Position numbers and translations under genes: made by a program. Source: Deltaproteobacteria bacterium (lineage in GTDB: Bacteria; Myxococcota_A; UBA796; GCA-2862545). Taken from it: a stretch of DNA of 64,000 nucleotides. Under the pieces are notes generated by a model. That model was not told where the DNA came from. It worked only from the letters and a program-made list of their open reading frames with translations, and searched no databases. This document shows, piece by piece, positions 26,981 through 35,017 of the stretch. Numbering within the stretch: the stretch's first letter is position 1; each line of letters starts with the position of its first letter. The DNA is taken from NCBI GenBank assembly GCA_016938035.1, contig JAFGVK010000181.1:1-64000 (forward strand). Direction: 5' to 3'.

Positions 26981-27927
26981 GACGAAGGGACCGGAGGCGC
27001 GCGGCGGGTGACCGCCCCTGAGGGCGAGGACGGCGTGTTCCTGACCCTCACCCGTCCAGACCGATCGGCCTTGCCCGCGGAGGGCGGGCCAGCGCGTGCA
27101 GATCTCGTGATCGAACCGGGGAGGCCGCGCCAGGTGCGGTCCGCTCCGCCGCACGACAAGGAACCGACGGGCAAGCACATGACCCGTGTCTCGCCCCCCT
27201 TCGACAGGTCCGAGCGCACCGCATCCCCCCACCCACCGTGCGGTTCGCTCCCTCTTGTCCGACCCCTCCCAGGGCGTCGCGGGGGCCCACCAACCCGCGG
27301 CTGCCGCCCGCGTTCTCACCCACCAGGCGCGAGGCCGGCCGCCCCACCGCGTGCCGTGGAGGCCCTCGCCCCCCTCGGGGGCGCGAGCACAGGGGGAAAC
27401 ACAGAGGCACCAGGCCGAGAGCCACCAGGGTCTCTCCGACACGGATCTCGAGATCTTCTGCCCGGTCTGCGCCTTCGTCGTCCCTGGAGCAATTGAGCAG
27501 CTCAGCAGCCCCCCACAGGTGAGCCGCAGAGACGATCAGACACCACGCTGGCGGTGTTGAAGCACGGTCGGAACACCTGGATGGTGGGTGCCCGGGGGGC
27601 CGCGTCTGCGCCCGCTCCATCACCACCTGGGAGGGCGACGAGACGCTCAATCCGAGGCTCTCATCCTATGTTGTTTGCCCTTCGACCTCGCCCAGTCCGT
27701 CTGGAGCGAAGGCAGCGGTCTGACGGTGCCCGCGCATCCGCGCCACGACCTGGAGGCGCCTGGGGCTCGACGCCAGAGACCGCGTGTCCCGTCCCGCACC
27801 ACAGGTTGGCCCGGACCGCTCGCGCCGCTGTACGCGCTTGTCTCACTATGTCAATCGTCCCTGTCAACCGCACAAAGCCTCAATGGCGACACCGCCTGGC
27901 CGAAAACCCTACGTGAGGGCTAAGCGT
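26981..27927. other. Long non-coding stretch between the two HD-GYP-like paralogues
   Basis: About 950 bases without a supported gene. Open frames exist on both strands, but they show Arg/Pro-rich antisense-like sequence and no domain. One forward frame contains DLEIFCPVCAFVVPG near 27445-27490, which looks like part of a zinc ribbon but lacks a second Cys pair. The stretch may be decayed coding DNA left after the duplication, or a long regulatory leader. Confidence 0.45.
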
Positions 27928-29097
27928 ATGCTACCCAACGTACTGTGCATCACCTACGACTCCAACCTGCTTGAGGCCCTACACGAGATCACAGCGGGGC
28001 TCGCCACCGTCTTTCACGCCGCTACCGCGCGGGAGGCAGCGCAGGCCCTGCAGGAGGTCCCCTGCTTCTCCGTGGTCATCGCCGAGAAGGTCCTCCCTGA
28101 TGGCAGCGGCATCACGCTGCTCAAGGAGACGCGGGAGCGCAAGGCCTTCGCCTCCAGGGTGCTGGTGGTGAGAAAGCCCTGCGACCCGGTGGACGTGGAG
28201 CAGTGTCTGCGCGTGGCGGCGCCCTTCCGCCTCATCACGGTGCCGCTAGATGTGGAGCTGCTGCGCCAGGCAGTGACCGACGGGATCGTCCTCCACGACC
28301 AACAGCTCGCGGCGAGGCGCCGGGAGGCCGAGATGCGGCGCGGGATCTTTGAGGCGCTCCAGCAGGTGCTCGCGATCGCCAGCCCGGAGGCCTACTCCCG
28401 AGCCTATGAGATCTCAGTGCTAGGCATGGCCCTGCACTATGTGCTCTCCGGGCGATCGAGCTGGGAGCTGCAGACCGCCGCCATGCTGGCCGACCTCGGG
28501 CTGGTGGCCCTAGGGCCTGACATCGCCAGGAGCGCCCTCGCGGGGCAGAGCCTGCGCGCACAGCACAAGGAGCTGGCGGAGCGCGTCCCCAGCTTCTCTA
28601 CTCAGATCCTGGCGACCATGCCCCACCTGGCCCTGGTCCGAAAGATCATCGCCCAGACCGACCCCACCTGGGAGGACGAGCGACTGTTGGAGGCCCACAT
28701 CATCATCGTCGCCTCTGCCGCGGTGACCATGCAGACCCACAACTATCCCCGAGCGCAGATCCTCACCTACCTCAGGGGGAAGCGGCGCCGCTACGCTCAG
28801 CCGGTGGTGGACGCGCTCCCGACCGCCTGGGAGCAGATCCGCGCCATGGGCTCGCGGGCGATCTCGCTGGTGGACGCCACCGCGGGGCTGGTCCTCCAGG
28901 AGGACCTCAAGGGGAGCGGAGACCTGCTGCTGCTCCCGCGCGGGACGGTGCTCTCTGACGAGATCATCCATCGCGTCCGCGGGTGGTCGCGAGAGAAGGG
29001 CGAGGCGCTGGCCATCCGCGTCTACGCCGAGGACTGCTCCCCCGCCGAGATGTGCGCCAAGCTGTGCCACGACCCCGACGGTCTGGGGCACGATTAG
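27928..29097 (+). CDS. Receiver-like + degenerate HD-GYP protein, second paralogue
   Basis: A 389-residue protein from ATG 27928 (GAGGGCTAAGCGT upstream). It is clearly homologous along its whole length to the protein at 25745 (for example SPEAYSRA, GRSSWE, LADLGLVALGPD, NYPR-QIL-YLRGKR are shared). The receiver domain again has Glu at the phosphorylation site (VIAEKVLPDGSG), and the HD-GYP part again has AD for HD and no GYP loop. The two genes are tandem duplicates separated by about 950 bases. Keeping the same lost residues in both suggests a stable, non-enzymatic function. Confidence 0.8.
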   Translation: MLPNVLCITYDSNLLEALHEITAGLATVFHAATAREAAQALQEVPCFSVVIAEKVLPDGSGITLLKETRERKAFASRVLVVRKPCDPVDVEQCLRVAAPFRLITVPLDVELLRQAVTDGIVLHDQQLAARRREAEMRRGIFEALQQVLAIASPEAYSRAYEISVLGMALHYVLSGRSSWELQTAAMLADLGLVALGPDIARSALAGQSLRAQHKELAERVPSFSTQILATMPHLALVRKIIAQTDPTWEDERLLEAHIIIVASAAVTMQTHNYPRAQILTYLRGKRRRYAQPVVDALPTAWEQIRAMGSRAISLVDATAGLVLQEDLKGSGDLLLLPRGTVLSDEIIHRVRGWSREKGEALAIRVYAEDCSPAEMCAKLCHDPDGLGHD

Positions 29098-29203
29098 CCA
29101 CAACATGAGGAGCGCTGGAGGCACCATACGGACGAAGCTGTGCTTTCACCTATCTTGTCCTTGGCACGACTCCTGCTGTTCAGGTGGCTACACAGGAGGC
29201 ATC

Positions 29204-29449
29204 ATGCCAAACCGAGACGGAAGCGGCCCCACGGGCCAGGGACCTATGACAGGACGGAGCCAGGGCCGCTGCGCCCAGCGAGCCAGCGGCAGCGGAGGTC
29301 CAGGCTGGGCCGGCGGGCGCGGCGCTGGGCGCGGCGGGGGGCGAGGCGCTCGCTGGGGGGAGCCGGCCCCCGCTGGAGCGCAAGAGGCCACCCTGGAGGA
29401 GCACATGGCCTCACTGGAGCGACAGCTCGCCGCGCTCGCCAAGGAGTAG
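29204..29449 (+). CDS. DUF5320-like small Gly-rich protein
   Basis: An 81-residue protein with a strong ribosome binding site (ACAGGAGGCATC) before the ATG. MPNRDGSGPTGQGPMTGRSQ followed by GRCAQ is the DUF5320 signature (MPxxDxTGPxGxGPMTGRxxGxC). The middle is Gly/Arg-rich and residues 62-81 form a short coiled-coil-like helix (TLEEHMASLERQLAALAKE). Relatives are mostly in anaerobes and archaea beside NifB/NifX-like dinitrogenase iron-molybdenum cofactor proteins; none is here. Function unknown. It converges tail to tail with the next gene. Confidence 0.8.
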   Translation: MPNRDGSGPTGQGPMTGRSQGRCAQRASGSGGPGWAGGRGAGRGGGRGARWGEPAPAGAQEATLEEHMASLERQLAALAKE

Positions 29450-29911
29450 CTAGGCCTCGGGGCAGAGCGAGACGGTCAGGGTGTACTCCGCCGTGTCGCC
29501 GACGGCGTGGTCGCCGGGCTGCAGGGCGATGTGGGCGAACCAGGGGCCGGTCGCGAGGCCGTCCTCATAGTCCGCGGCGATCACCTCGCCCACCACCGGG
29601 CTCCCTGCCCCCTCCACGTGCAGCCAGGTGGTGCCTGAGTGGGGGCAGGTGCCAGTGCCCAGGTCCAGATCAAAGCCCCAGGCAGGGTCCTCCCACACCA
29701 GCTCGGCGCGGACGGTCGCGGTGCCCTCGAGCACGGTGAACGCGTGCTTCAGGTGGTCATCCGAGGCCAGCACCTGGTAGGTACCGGAGAAGACCTGCTC
29801 CTCGCACGTGGGCTCGCTGACCGAGGTGTCCTCGACCGGAGAGGTGTCGTCCACCTCCTCCTTGGGACAGGCAGCGAGCGAGAGGAAGGTCAGGGCGAGC
29901 AGCTTCTTCAT
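29450..29911 (-). CDS. Small lipoprotein of unknown function
   Basis: A 153-residue protein with signal MKKLLALTFLSLAAC. The mature start is acidic and Thr/Ser-rich (VDDTSPVEDTSVSEP), the usual linker of myxobacterial lipoproteins. The rest looks like a small beta-sandwich (GTYQVLASDD, HVEGAGSPVVG, AEYTLTVSLCPEA) with three Cys. No family was recognised. The stop is the base after the end of the DUF5320-like gene. Confidence 0.7.
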   Translation of the reverse strand: MKKLLALTFLSLAACPKEEVDDTSPVEDTSVSEPTCEEQVFSGTYQVLASDDHLKHAFTVLEGTATVRAELVWEDPAWGFDLDLGTGTCPHSGTTWLHVEGAGSPVVGEVIAADYEDGLATGPWFAHIALQPGDHAVGDTAEYTLTVSLCPEA

Positions 29912-29961
29912 GGGGACTCCACTGGTGGGTGCCCCAGAGTAGCCACTCGCCTCAGGGACCG

Positions 29962-31182
29962 CTACTGTCCGCGCTCGACGATGGGCAGGCCGTGATCGGC
30001 GCTGACCTTGTCATACCAGTCGATGACCTGCCGCACATAGGCCCGCTTGTCGCGGTAGGTGCCCGGGTAGAAGCTGCGCTTAAAGCCGTGGAGCACCATA
30101 TTCCGCAGGTCCACCGACGAGATGCTGAAGGCGTCTCGGGCCTTGGCCAGCTCCTCGGTGACCGTGGTGCTGGAGACCAGGCGGTTGTCGGTGCAGAGGG
30201 TGACGGAGAGGCGGTTCTGGAGCATCTTCCCCAAGGGGTGATCCTCCACCTTCCGAAGCTGCGGCATGGTCTGCATATTCGAGGTGATGCACACCTCGAG
30301 GGTGATGCGCCGATCGGCCACATACTCGGAGAGCTGGTGCACGTAGCGGGCGGGATCGGGATCCGCGGTCACCGCGTTGGCCGCGAACAGGTGGGTCCCG
30401 TGCCCGATGCGATCCGCGTGCAGGGAGGTGAGCGCCTGGAAGATCGACTCCGGCCCGTAGGCCTCGCCCGCGTGGACCGTCTTCTTCAGGAAGTGCTCCT
30501 GCGCGAAGTCAAAGGCGGCCGTGTGATCGTCGGCCGGGAAGCCAGCCTCGGCACCCGCGAGGTCGAAGCCGACCACCGGGATCCCCAACCTGTCTCGCGC
30601 GTCCACCACCGCCCTGGCGAGAGAGAGGGACGCGAGGCCGTAGACCTCCTTGGTGGGCCACTGCGGGAGGACCCGCATAAAATCCGCGTAATACGGCGCG
30701 AACCCAGGGGTGAACATCCGCATCGCGCTGGCGATGATGCCATAGCGGAAGGGAGGGCGCCCCTGGGAGACCTGCACAGAGGCCTCGTCTTCGCGGCGCG
30801 CGCGATCCAGCCCGCGATCAACCGCCGAGAGCACCCCAGCGACGTCCAGGCCGGGCCGAACGTGAAGCTGCGGGGCGAAGCGCACCTCCAGGTAGGTGAC
30901 CCCCTCTGCGAGGCAGTCCTGAGCGAGCTCGTAGGAGATGCGCTCCAGGGCCTCCGCGTCGGTCATCACGCCACAGGTGTAGCCGAAGCCGTGCAGATAG
31001 TCCGGGAGATCCCTGTAGGTCTTCTTAAACACCAGCTCCTTCAGCCCCTCATCCGTGTACGAGGGGAGGTTCACGTCGCGCTCTTTGGCCAGCTCGATCA
31101 GGGTGCCCAAGCGGAGCGAACCGTCGAGGTGACAGTGGATGTCCGACTTGGGGAGCGCGCGGAGCAGTTCATTCGTTATCAT
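29962..31182 (-). CDS. add: Adenosine deaminase
   Basis: A 406-residue cytosolic zinc enzyme that turns adenosine into inosine and ammonia. Motifs are complete: SDIHCHLDGSL (zinc HxH), VGFDLAGAEAGFP, VHAGEAYGPES (HAGE), DRIGHGTHLF and the SVTLCTDNRL Asp block. It is longer than the E. coli enzyme (333), mainly through extra residues around 120-190 and at the C-terminus, which occurs in bacterial adenosine deaminase-like proteins. A very good ribosome binding site, ACGGAGGAAGA, fixes the ATG at 31182. It is divergent from the small membrane protein at 31211. Confidence 0.95.
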   Translation of the reverse strand: MITNELLRALPKSDIHCHLDGSLRLGTLIELAKERDVNLPSYTDEGLKELVFKKTYRDLPDYLHGFGYTCGVMTDAEALERISYELAQDCLAEGVTYLEVRFAPQLHVRPGLDVAGVLSAVDRGLDRARREDEASVQVSQGRPPFRYGIIASAMRMFTPGFAPYYADFMRVLPQWPTKEVYGLASLSLARAVVDARDRLGIPVVGFDLAGAEAGFPADDHTAAFDFAQEHFLKKTVHAGEAYGPESIFQALTSLHADRIGHGTHLFAANAVTADPDPARYVHQLSEYVADRRITLEVCITSNMQTMPQLRKVEDHPLGKMLQNRLSVTLCTDNRLVSSTTVTEELAKARDAFSISSVDLRNMVLHGFKRSFYPGTYRDKRAYVRQVIDWYDKVSADHGLPIVERGQ

Positions 31183-31210
31183 TCTTCCTCCGTAAAGGGT
31201 TCAGGATAAC

Positions 31211-31606
31211 ATGAGTTCAGTGACCCCGCGCCTCCCACTGCTGAGCTTTGCGCAGCTGCTCCTCGTGGCGGGCGGCGCGGTGATGGCGATGGGCGTCCCC
31301 GCGCTCGGTGCGCCCCTGCTGCTCCCCCTGTGGTTCGACCCGCTGGGAGGCCGCTGGGAGGCGGCGCTGCTCGCCCTGCTCCTGCTGGGGGTCGGGGCGC
31401 TGTCGCTGCTGGGCTCCCTTGGGATCGCCGCGGCGCTGCTCCTCCGCAGACCGTGGAGCTGGCGCCTGGGGCTGGTGGGAGGCGCGGTGCTCCTGCCCAC
31501 CGCCCTGGGTCCGGTGGCGGTGCTGCTCCTTGTCGCGCTGCTCCGCCCCGAGGCACGCGCGGCCTATGGGGTCGGCGCCGCGTCTACTGGCGCGCCCGAG
31601 GCGTGA
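31211..31606 (+). CDS. Small integral membrane protein
   Basis: A 131-residue, Leu/Ala/Gly-rich protein with about three to four TM helices (near 12-38, 47-75, 80-112). It has no charged motif or family mark I recognise. Start ATG 31211 is 28 bases from the divergent adenosine deaminase start. The composition is not unlike its neighbours. Function unknown. Confidence 0.6.
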   Translation: MSSVTPRLPLLSFAQLLLVAGGAVMAMGVPALGAPLLLPLWFDPLGGRWEAALLALLLLGVGALSLLGSLGIAAALLLRRPWSWRLGLVGGAVLLPTALGPVAVLLLVALLRPEARAAYGVGAASTGAPEA

Positions 31607-31741
31607 CACCTCGCAGCAGGCGCGGGATGTCGCGGCCCCCCTCCGTCGGGGCGACATCCCCACCCTGGGGCCCCACCTCTACCGCGGCGCCCGGCGCGAC
31701 GACCGGGGTGCGCCGGCGCTCGGGATGATAGGCTGGGGACC

Positions 31742-33274
31742 ATGAGCACAGGTATCCTCTCAGCCGGAGACCCCCAGACCGCCCAGGCGGGCGCTGTCGC
31801 ACTGGAGGCCGGAGGCACCGCGATCGACGCGGTGGTCGCGGCGGCCTTCGCCGCCTTCTTCGCCGAGGGGCCGCTGTGCTCCCCCGCGGGCGGGGGGCTG
31901 CTGCTCTCGGCCTCGCCAGGAGCGGCACCGCAGGCGCTGGACTTCTTCTCCGTGACCCCAGGGCTGGGGAGCGGGGGCCTGCGACCCGAGGACTTCCACC
32001 CGGTGACCGCAGATTTTGGACCCACCACGCAGGTCTTCCACGTCGGGAGGTCCTCCATCGCCGTGCCTGGCGCCCTGGCCGGGCTGCTGGAGGCTCATGA
32101 TCGCGGGGGCAGGCTGCCCCTCTCCGAGGTCCTCGCCCCGGCCATCCACCTGGGGCGTCGGGGGGCTCGCCTCGGGCCGATGATGGGCTGGGTCTTTGAG
32201 CTGCTGCGCCCGATCCTGACCCTGACCCCCGGAGCCCGCGCCCTGTACCAGGTGGGCGGCGCGGTGGCGAGCGCGGGCGACACCGTCACGAACCGGGACC
32301 TCGCCGCGCTCCTGGAGGCGCTGGGCCGCGACCGGCCCGGGGCGCTCCGCCTGTGGCGCGAGGAGCTGCTGGAGGCGGCGGGCCCCGCCGCGGGTGGGCT
32401 GCTCACCCGAGAGGACCTGGACCGCTTCCGCCCCACCTGGCGGACGCCCCTCTGCGTCCCGTTCCACGGGCACCGCGTCTACACCCCCCCACCGCCCGCG
32501 TCGGGGGGCGCGCTGGTCTCGCTGGCGCTGGCGCTGGCCGAGCGCCTCGCGCTGTGGGAGCGCGGACCTGTGGCGCTGGCGCTCGGCACCGCCGAGGTGC
32601 TTCGGGAGGTGAGCCTCGCCCGCGCCGCCCAGGGGGCGCTCGACAGCGAGCGCGCCAGAGGACTCCTAGATCCCCGCGACCTCGCCGATCGCGCGGAGCG
32701 CCTGGAGTCCCAGCTCGGTGGCACCACCCACATCTCGGTGCTGGACCGCTGGGGAGGCGCCGCCTCGCTGACCATGTCCAACGGCGAGGGCTCGGGGCAC
32801 GTCGTCGCGGGCCTGGGGGTCCACCTCAACAACTTCCTCGGCGAGGAGGACCTGCACCCCGCCGGCTTCCACCGCGGCGTCCCCGGCGCCCCGCTGACCA
32901 CCATGATGACCCCCACCCTAGCCCTCCGCGACGGGGTGCCGGTGCTCGCCCTCGGCAGCGGGGGCTCCAACCGGATCCGCTCGGTGGTGTTCCAGGTGCT
33001 GCTGCGCCACCTGGGGGCGGGAAGCCCCCTGGAGGAGGCGGTGCTCGCGCCGCGGCTCCACGTCGAGGGCGAGTCGCTCGCGCTGGAGGCTGAGGGGCTC
33101 CCCCCAGCGGCCCTGGCGGCGCTGACCGCGCGATGGTCCCAGCACAGCGTCTTCTCGGAGCGGAGCCTGTACTTCGGTGGCGTCCACGCCGTCTGCTCGG
33201 CGGGTGGGGTGGGCGATCCGCGCCGCGACGGGGCCTGTCTCGTGATACCCTCGCGCGATCCCAAGGAGCTCTGA
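31742..33274 (+). CDS. Gamma-glutamyltransferase-like Ntn hydrolase
   Basis: A 510-residue protein. The N-terminal part (GDPQTAQAGAVALEAGGTAI then DAVVAAAF) and the C-terminal part (LGGTTHISVLDRWG, SNGEGSGHVVAGLGVHLNN, GAPLTTMMTPTLALRDG, LGSGGSNRIRSV) follow gamma-glutamyltransferase. The first Thr of the TTH motif near residue 330 is the expected self-cleavage site and nucleophile. The canonical GGT transfers or hydrolyses the gamma-glutamyl group of glutathione in the periplasm, but here no signal peptide is visible, so the protein may be cytosolic and act on other gamma-glutamyl or acyl amides. Its stop overlaps the next start by 1 base. Confidence 0.88.
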   Translation: MSTGILSAGDPQTAQAGAVALEAGGTAIDAVVAAAFAAFFAEGPLCSPAGGGLLLSASPGAAPQALDFFSVTPGLGSGGLRPEDFHPVTADFGPTTQVFHVGRSSIAVPGALAGLLEAHDRGGRLPLSEVLAPAIHLGRRGARLGPMMGWVFELLRPILTLTPGARALYQVGGAVASAGDTVTNRDLAALLEALGRDRPGALRLWREELLEAAGPAAGGLLTREDLDRFRPTWRTPLCVPFHGHRVYTPPPPASGGALVSLALALAERLALWERGPVALALGTAEVLREVSLARAAQGALDSERARGLLDPRDLADRAERLESQLGGTTHISVLDRWGGAASLTMSNGEGSGHVVAGLGVHLNNFLGEEDLHPAGFHRGVPGAPLTTMMTPTLALRDGVPVLALGSGGSNRIRSVVFQVLLRHLGAGSPLEEAVLAPRLHVEGESLALEAEGLPPAALAALTARWSQHSVFSERSLYFGGVHAVCSAGGVGDPRRDGACLVIPSRDPKEL

Positions 33275-34950
33275 TGTGGCTGCTGCTCTCCCTCCTCGCG
33301 TGTACTCCCTCCCCCCACAAGGTCGGGCTCGGGCTGATCGATCAGGGCCACTACCCCGAGGCGGTGGACTACTGGCTCAAGGTCCACGCCGAGCAGCAGG
33401 CTGGCGCCAAGCGGGCCTACGAGGACGCCCAGCTCTACGCGGCGGACGCCTGTGACACGCTGGTGAGCGTCGCCCAGGACCGGGAGGCGCGTGGCGAGCT
33501 GGAGGGCGCGCTGCTCACCTGGGACGAGGCCATCCACCTCGATCAGAAGCTGGACGCCCTGGGCCTGCCCAGGTGCACCCCGGAGCTGGCCGCGGACCGC
33601 GCCGAGGTCCACCAGCGGCTGGTCCGAAAGCTGCTTGACCACGGCCTCGCCGCGATCCAGACCGAAGGCGCAGACGAGGCGGTGCAGGTGCTCCAGCACG
33701 CCCTGGAGCTGGAGCCAGGTCTGCGAGAGGCGGAGGCCCTGCTGATCACCGCACTCCACATGAGGGCCGCGGATCACCTCGCCCACCGGCGCTACCTGGA
33801 GGCGGAGGCCGACTGGATCGCGATCCTGCCCCTCCGAGAGGACGAGGAGGCCCACGCCTGGCTCGGCGCCCTGTCCCTTGCCTGGGGCGAGGCCTGGCTG
33901 GATCGGGGCGCTTGCCGCGCCGCGCTGGAGCGCTTCGAGTCCGCCCGCGAGCACGGGGCCCCCCGCGACGCGGTGGATCCTCTCATCAACAGGTCCAAGA
34001 CCTGCGCCCGCATCGACCTGATCCCCACCACGGTCGAGGACATCTCCGGAGCCGACGAGGGCGCCATCGCCTACGGGCCCGCCTTCTCCGACGCGCTGGA
34101 GTCGGCGCTCCGCGACCAGTCCAGCCCCCACCTCCGCCTGCTCGATCCCACTAGCACCCAGGCGTCCAGGGCCGACGACCCCGGCTACCTGTCCACCCTG
34201 GCCTGGCGCACCTACCGCGTCAGGGGCCGCATCACGCAGGCTGTGGTGGAGGACCGGGAGCCCCAGTCCCTGGAGCACACCGCCACCGGCACCTGGCTCG
34301 TCCTGTGCGACGCGGACGGGCTGGTGGATCCCAACGGCAAGGACCTGTGCGAGGACCGGGTGCCGGTCGTCTACCAGGAGGCCCGTATCGGGCGAATGGT
34401 GCGCCTGGACGGCAGCGTGCGGGTCACCGACGCCCTGACCGGCGAGCAGGTGCTCACCGCCCCGCTAGAGGTGGAGGTGGCGGAGGAGAGCGCCCACACC
34501 GACGGCTTCGCGATGGTCCAGGGCCGAGAGGCGGTCGTGGTGAGCGACAAGGCCGACATCCGGGTGGTGCGTCTGGAGCCAGAGGTGCTGGCCCTGCTCC
34601 AGGAGCCCGAGCCCCTGTCCCCGGTGAGCAGGCAGCAGGCCCTCGCAGCGACCGGCTTGGCCAAGGAGGCCGCTGCGGCCATTCTCGCCGCCATCGACCG
34701 CGACCCAGAGGTGACCCCGCCCACCCGCCTCAACGTGGTGCCGCCGCTGCTCCACCCCGAGGACCTCAGCTTCTCGGCGGAGCAGCCCGAGCTGGAGCCC
34801 CAAGTCCTGGTGGATCCAGGCGAGCCCCTCAGCCCCGAGCCGCAGGCGCCGAGCGAGGAGCCCCCCGTCCACGAGGCGCCGATCGAGGTGCGGATCGAGG
34901 GCATCCAGCAGCAGGTCCCCCCCGCAGAGGGCGTCTCCGCCGAGCAGTAG
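33274..34950 (+). CDS. TPR-type lipoprotein
   Basis: A 558-residue lipoprotein with a very short signal (MWLLLSLLAC). Residues 15-245 contain several TPR-like helical repeats (GLIDQGHYPEAVDYWLKVHA, LEGALLTWDEAIHLDQ, ADEAVQVLQHALELEPGLRE, ACRAALERFESAREHG). Residues 250-460 are a mixed domain with a stretch VRVTDALTGEQVLTAPLEVE reminiscent of stress-response lipoproteins that hold TPRs plus a beta domain. The tail (470-558) is Pro/Glu-rich and probably flexible. Start ATG overlaps the GGT-like stop (TGATG), so the two are translationally coupled. Confidence 0.78.
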   Translation: MWLLLSLLACTPSPHKVGLGLIDQGHYPEAVDYWLKVHAEQQAGAKRAYEDAQLYAADACDTLVSVAQDREARGELEGALLTWDEAIHLDQKLDALGLPRCTPELAADRAEVHQRLVRKLLDHGLAAIQTEGADEAVQVLQHALELEPGLREAEALLITALHMRAADHLAHRRYLEAEADWIAILPLREDEEAHAWLGALSLAWGEAWLDRGACRAALERFESAREHGAPRDAVDPLINRSKTCARIDLIPTTVEDISGADEGAIAYGPAFSDALESALRDQSSPHLRLLDPTSTQASRADDPGYLSTLAWRTYRVRGRITQAVVEDREPQSLEHTATGTWLVLCDADGLVDPNGKDLCEDRVPVVYQEARIGRMVRLDGSVRVTDALTGEQVLTAPLEVEVAEESAHTDGFAMVQGREAVVVSDKADIRVVRLEPEVLALLQEPEPLSPVSRQQALAATGLAKEAAAAILAAIDRDPEVTPPTRLNVVPPLLHPEDLSFSAEQPELEPQVLVDPGEPLSPEPQAPSEEPPVHEAPIEVRIEGIQQQVPPAEGVSAEQ

Positions 34951-34980
34951 CGGGGCCGCGCTGGGGCGGTGAGGCCCCGG

Positions 34981-35000
34981 ACAGGCGTCTAGAGGCCAGC
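34981..35000 (+). repeat. Fragment of the dispersed repeat (copy E)
   Basis: ACAGGCGTCTAGAGGCCAGC differs by one base from ACAGGCGTCCAGAGGCCAGC in copy D (53638-53657). Only this terminal piece is present, between two gene ends. Confidence 0.5.
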
Positions 35001-35017
35001 CGCTGGGCGTCGTAGGA

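Noticed and set aside
27048-27650. Reverse-strand protein of about 200 residues in the gap between the paralogues
   Set aside because: It lacks a ribosome binding site and domain; the sequence is Arg/Pro/Gly-rich, as expected for a chance frame in GC-rich DNA.
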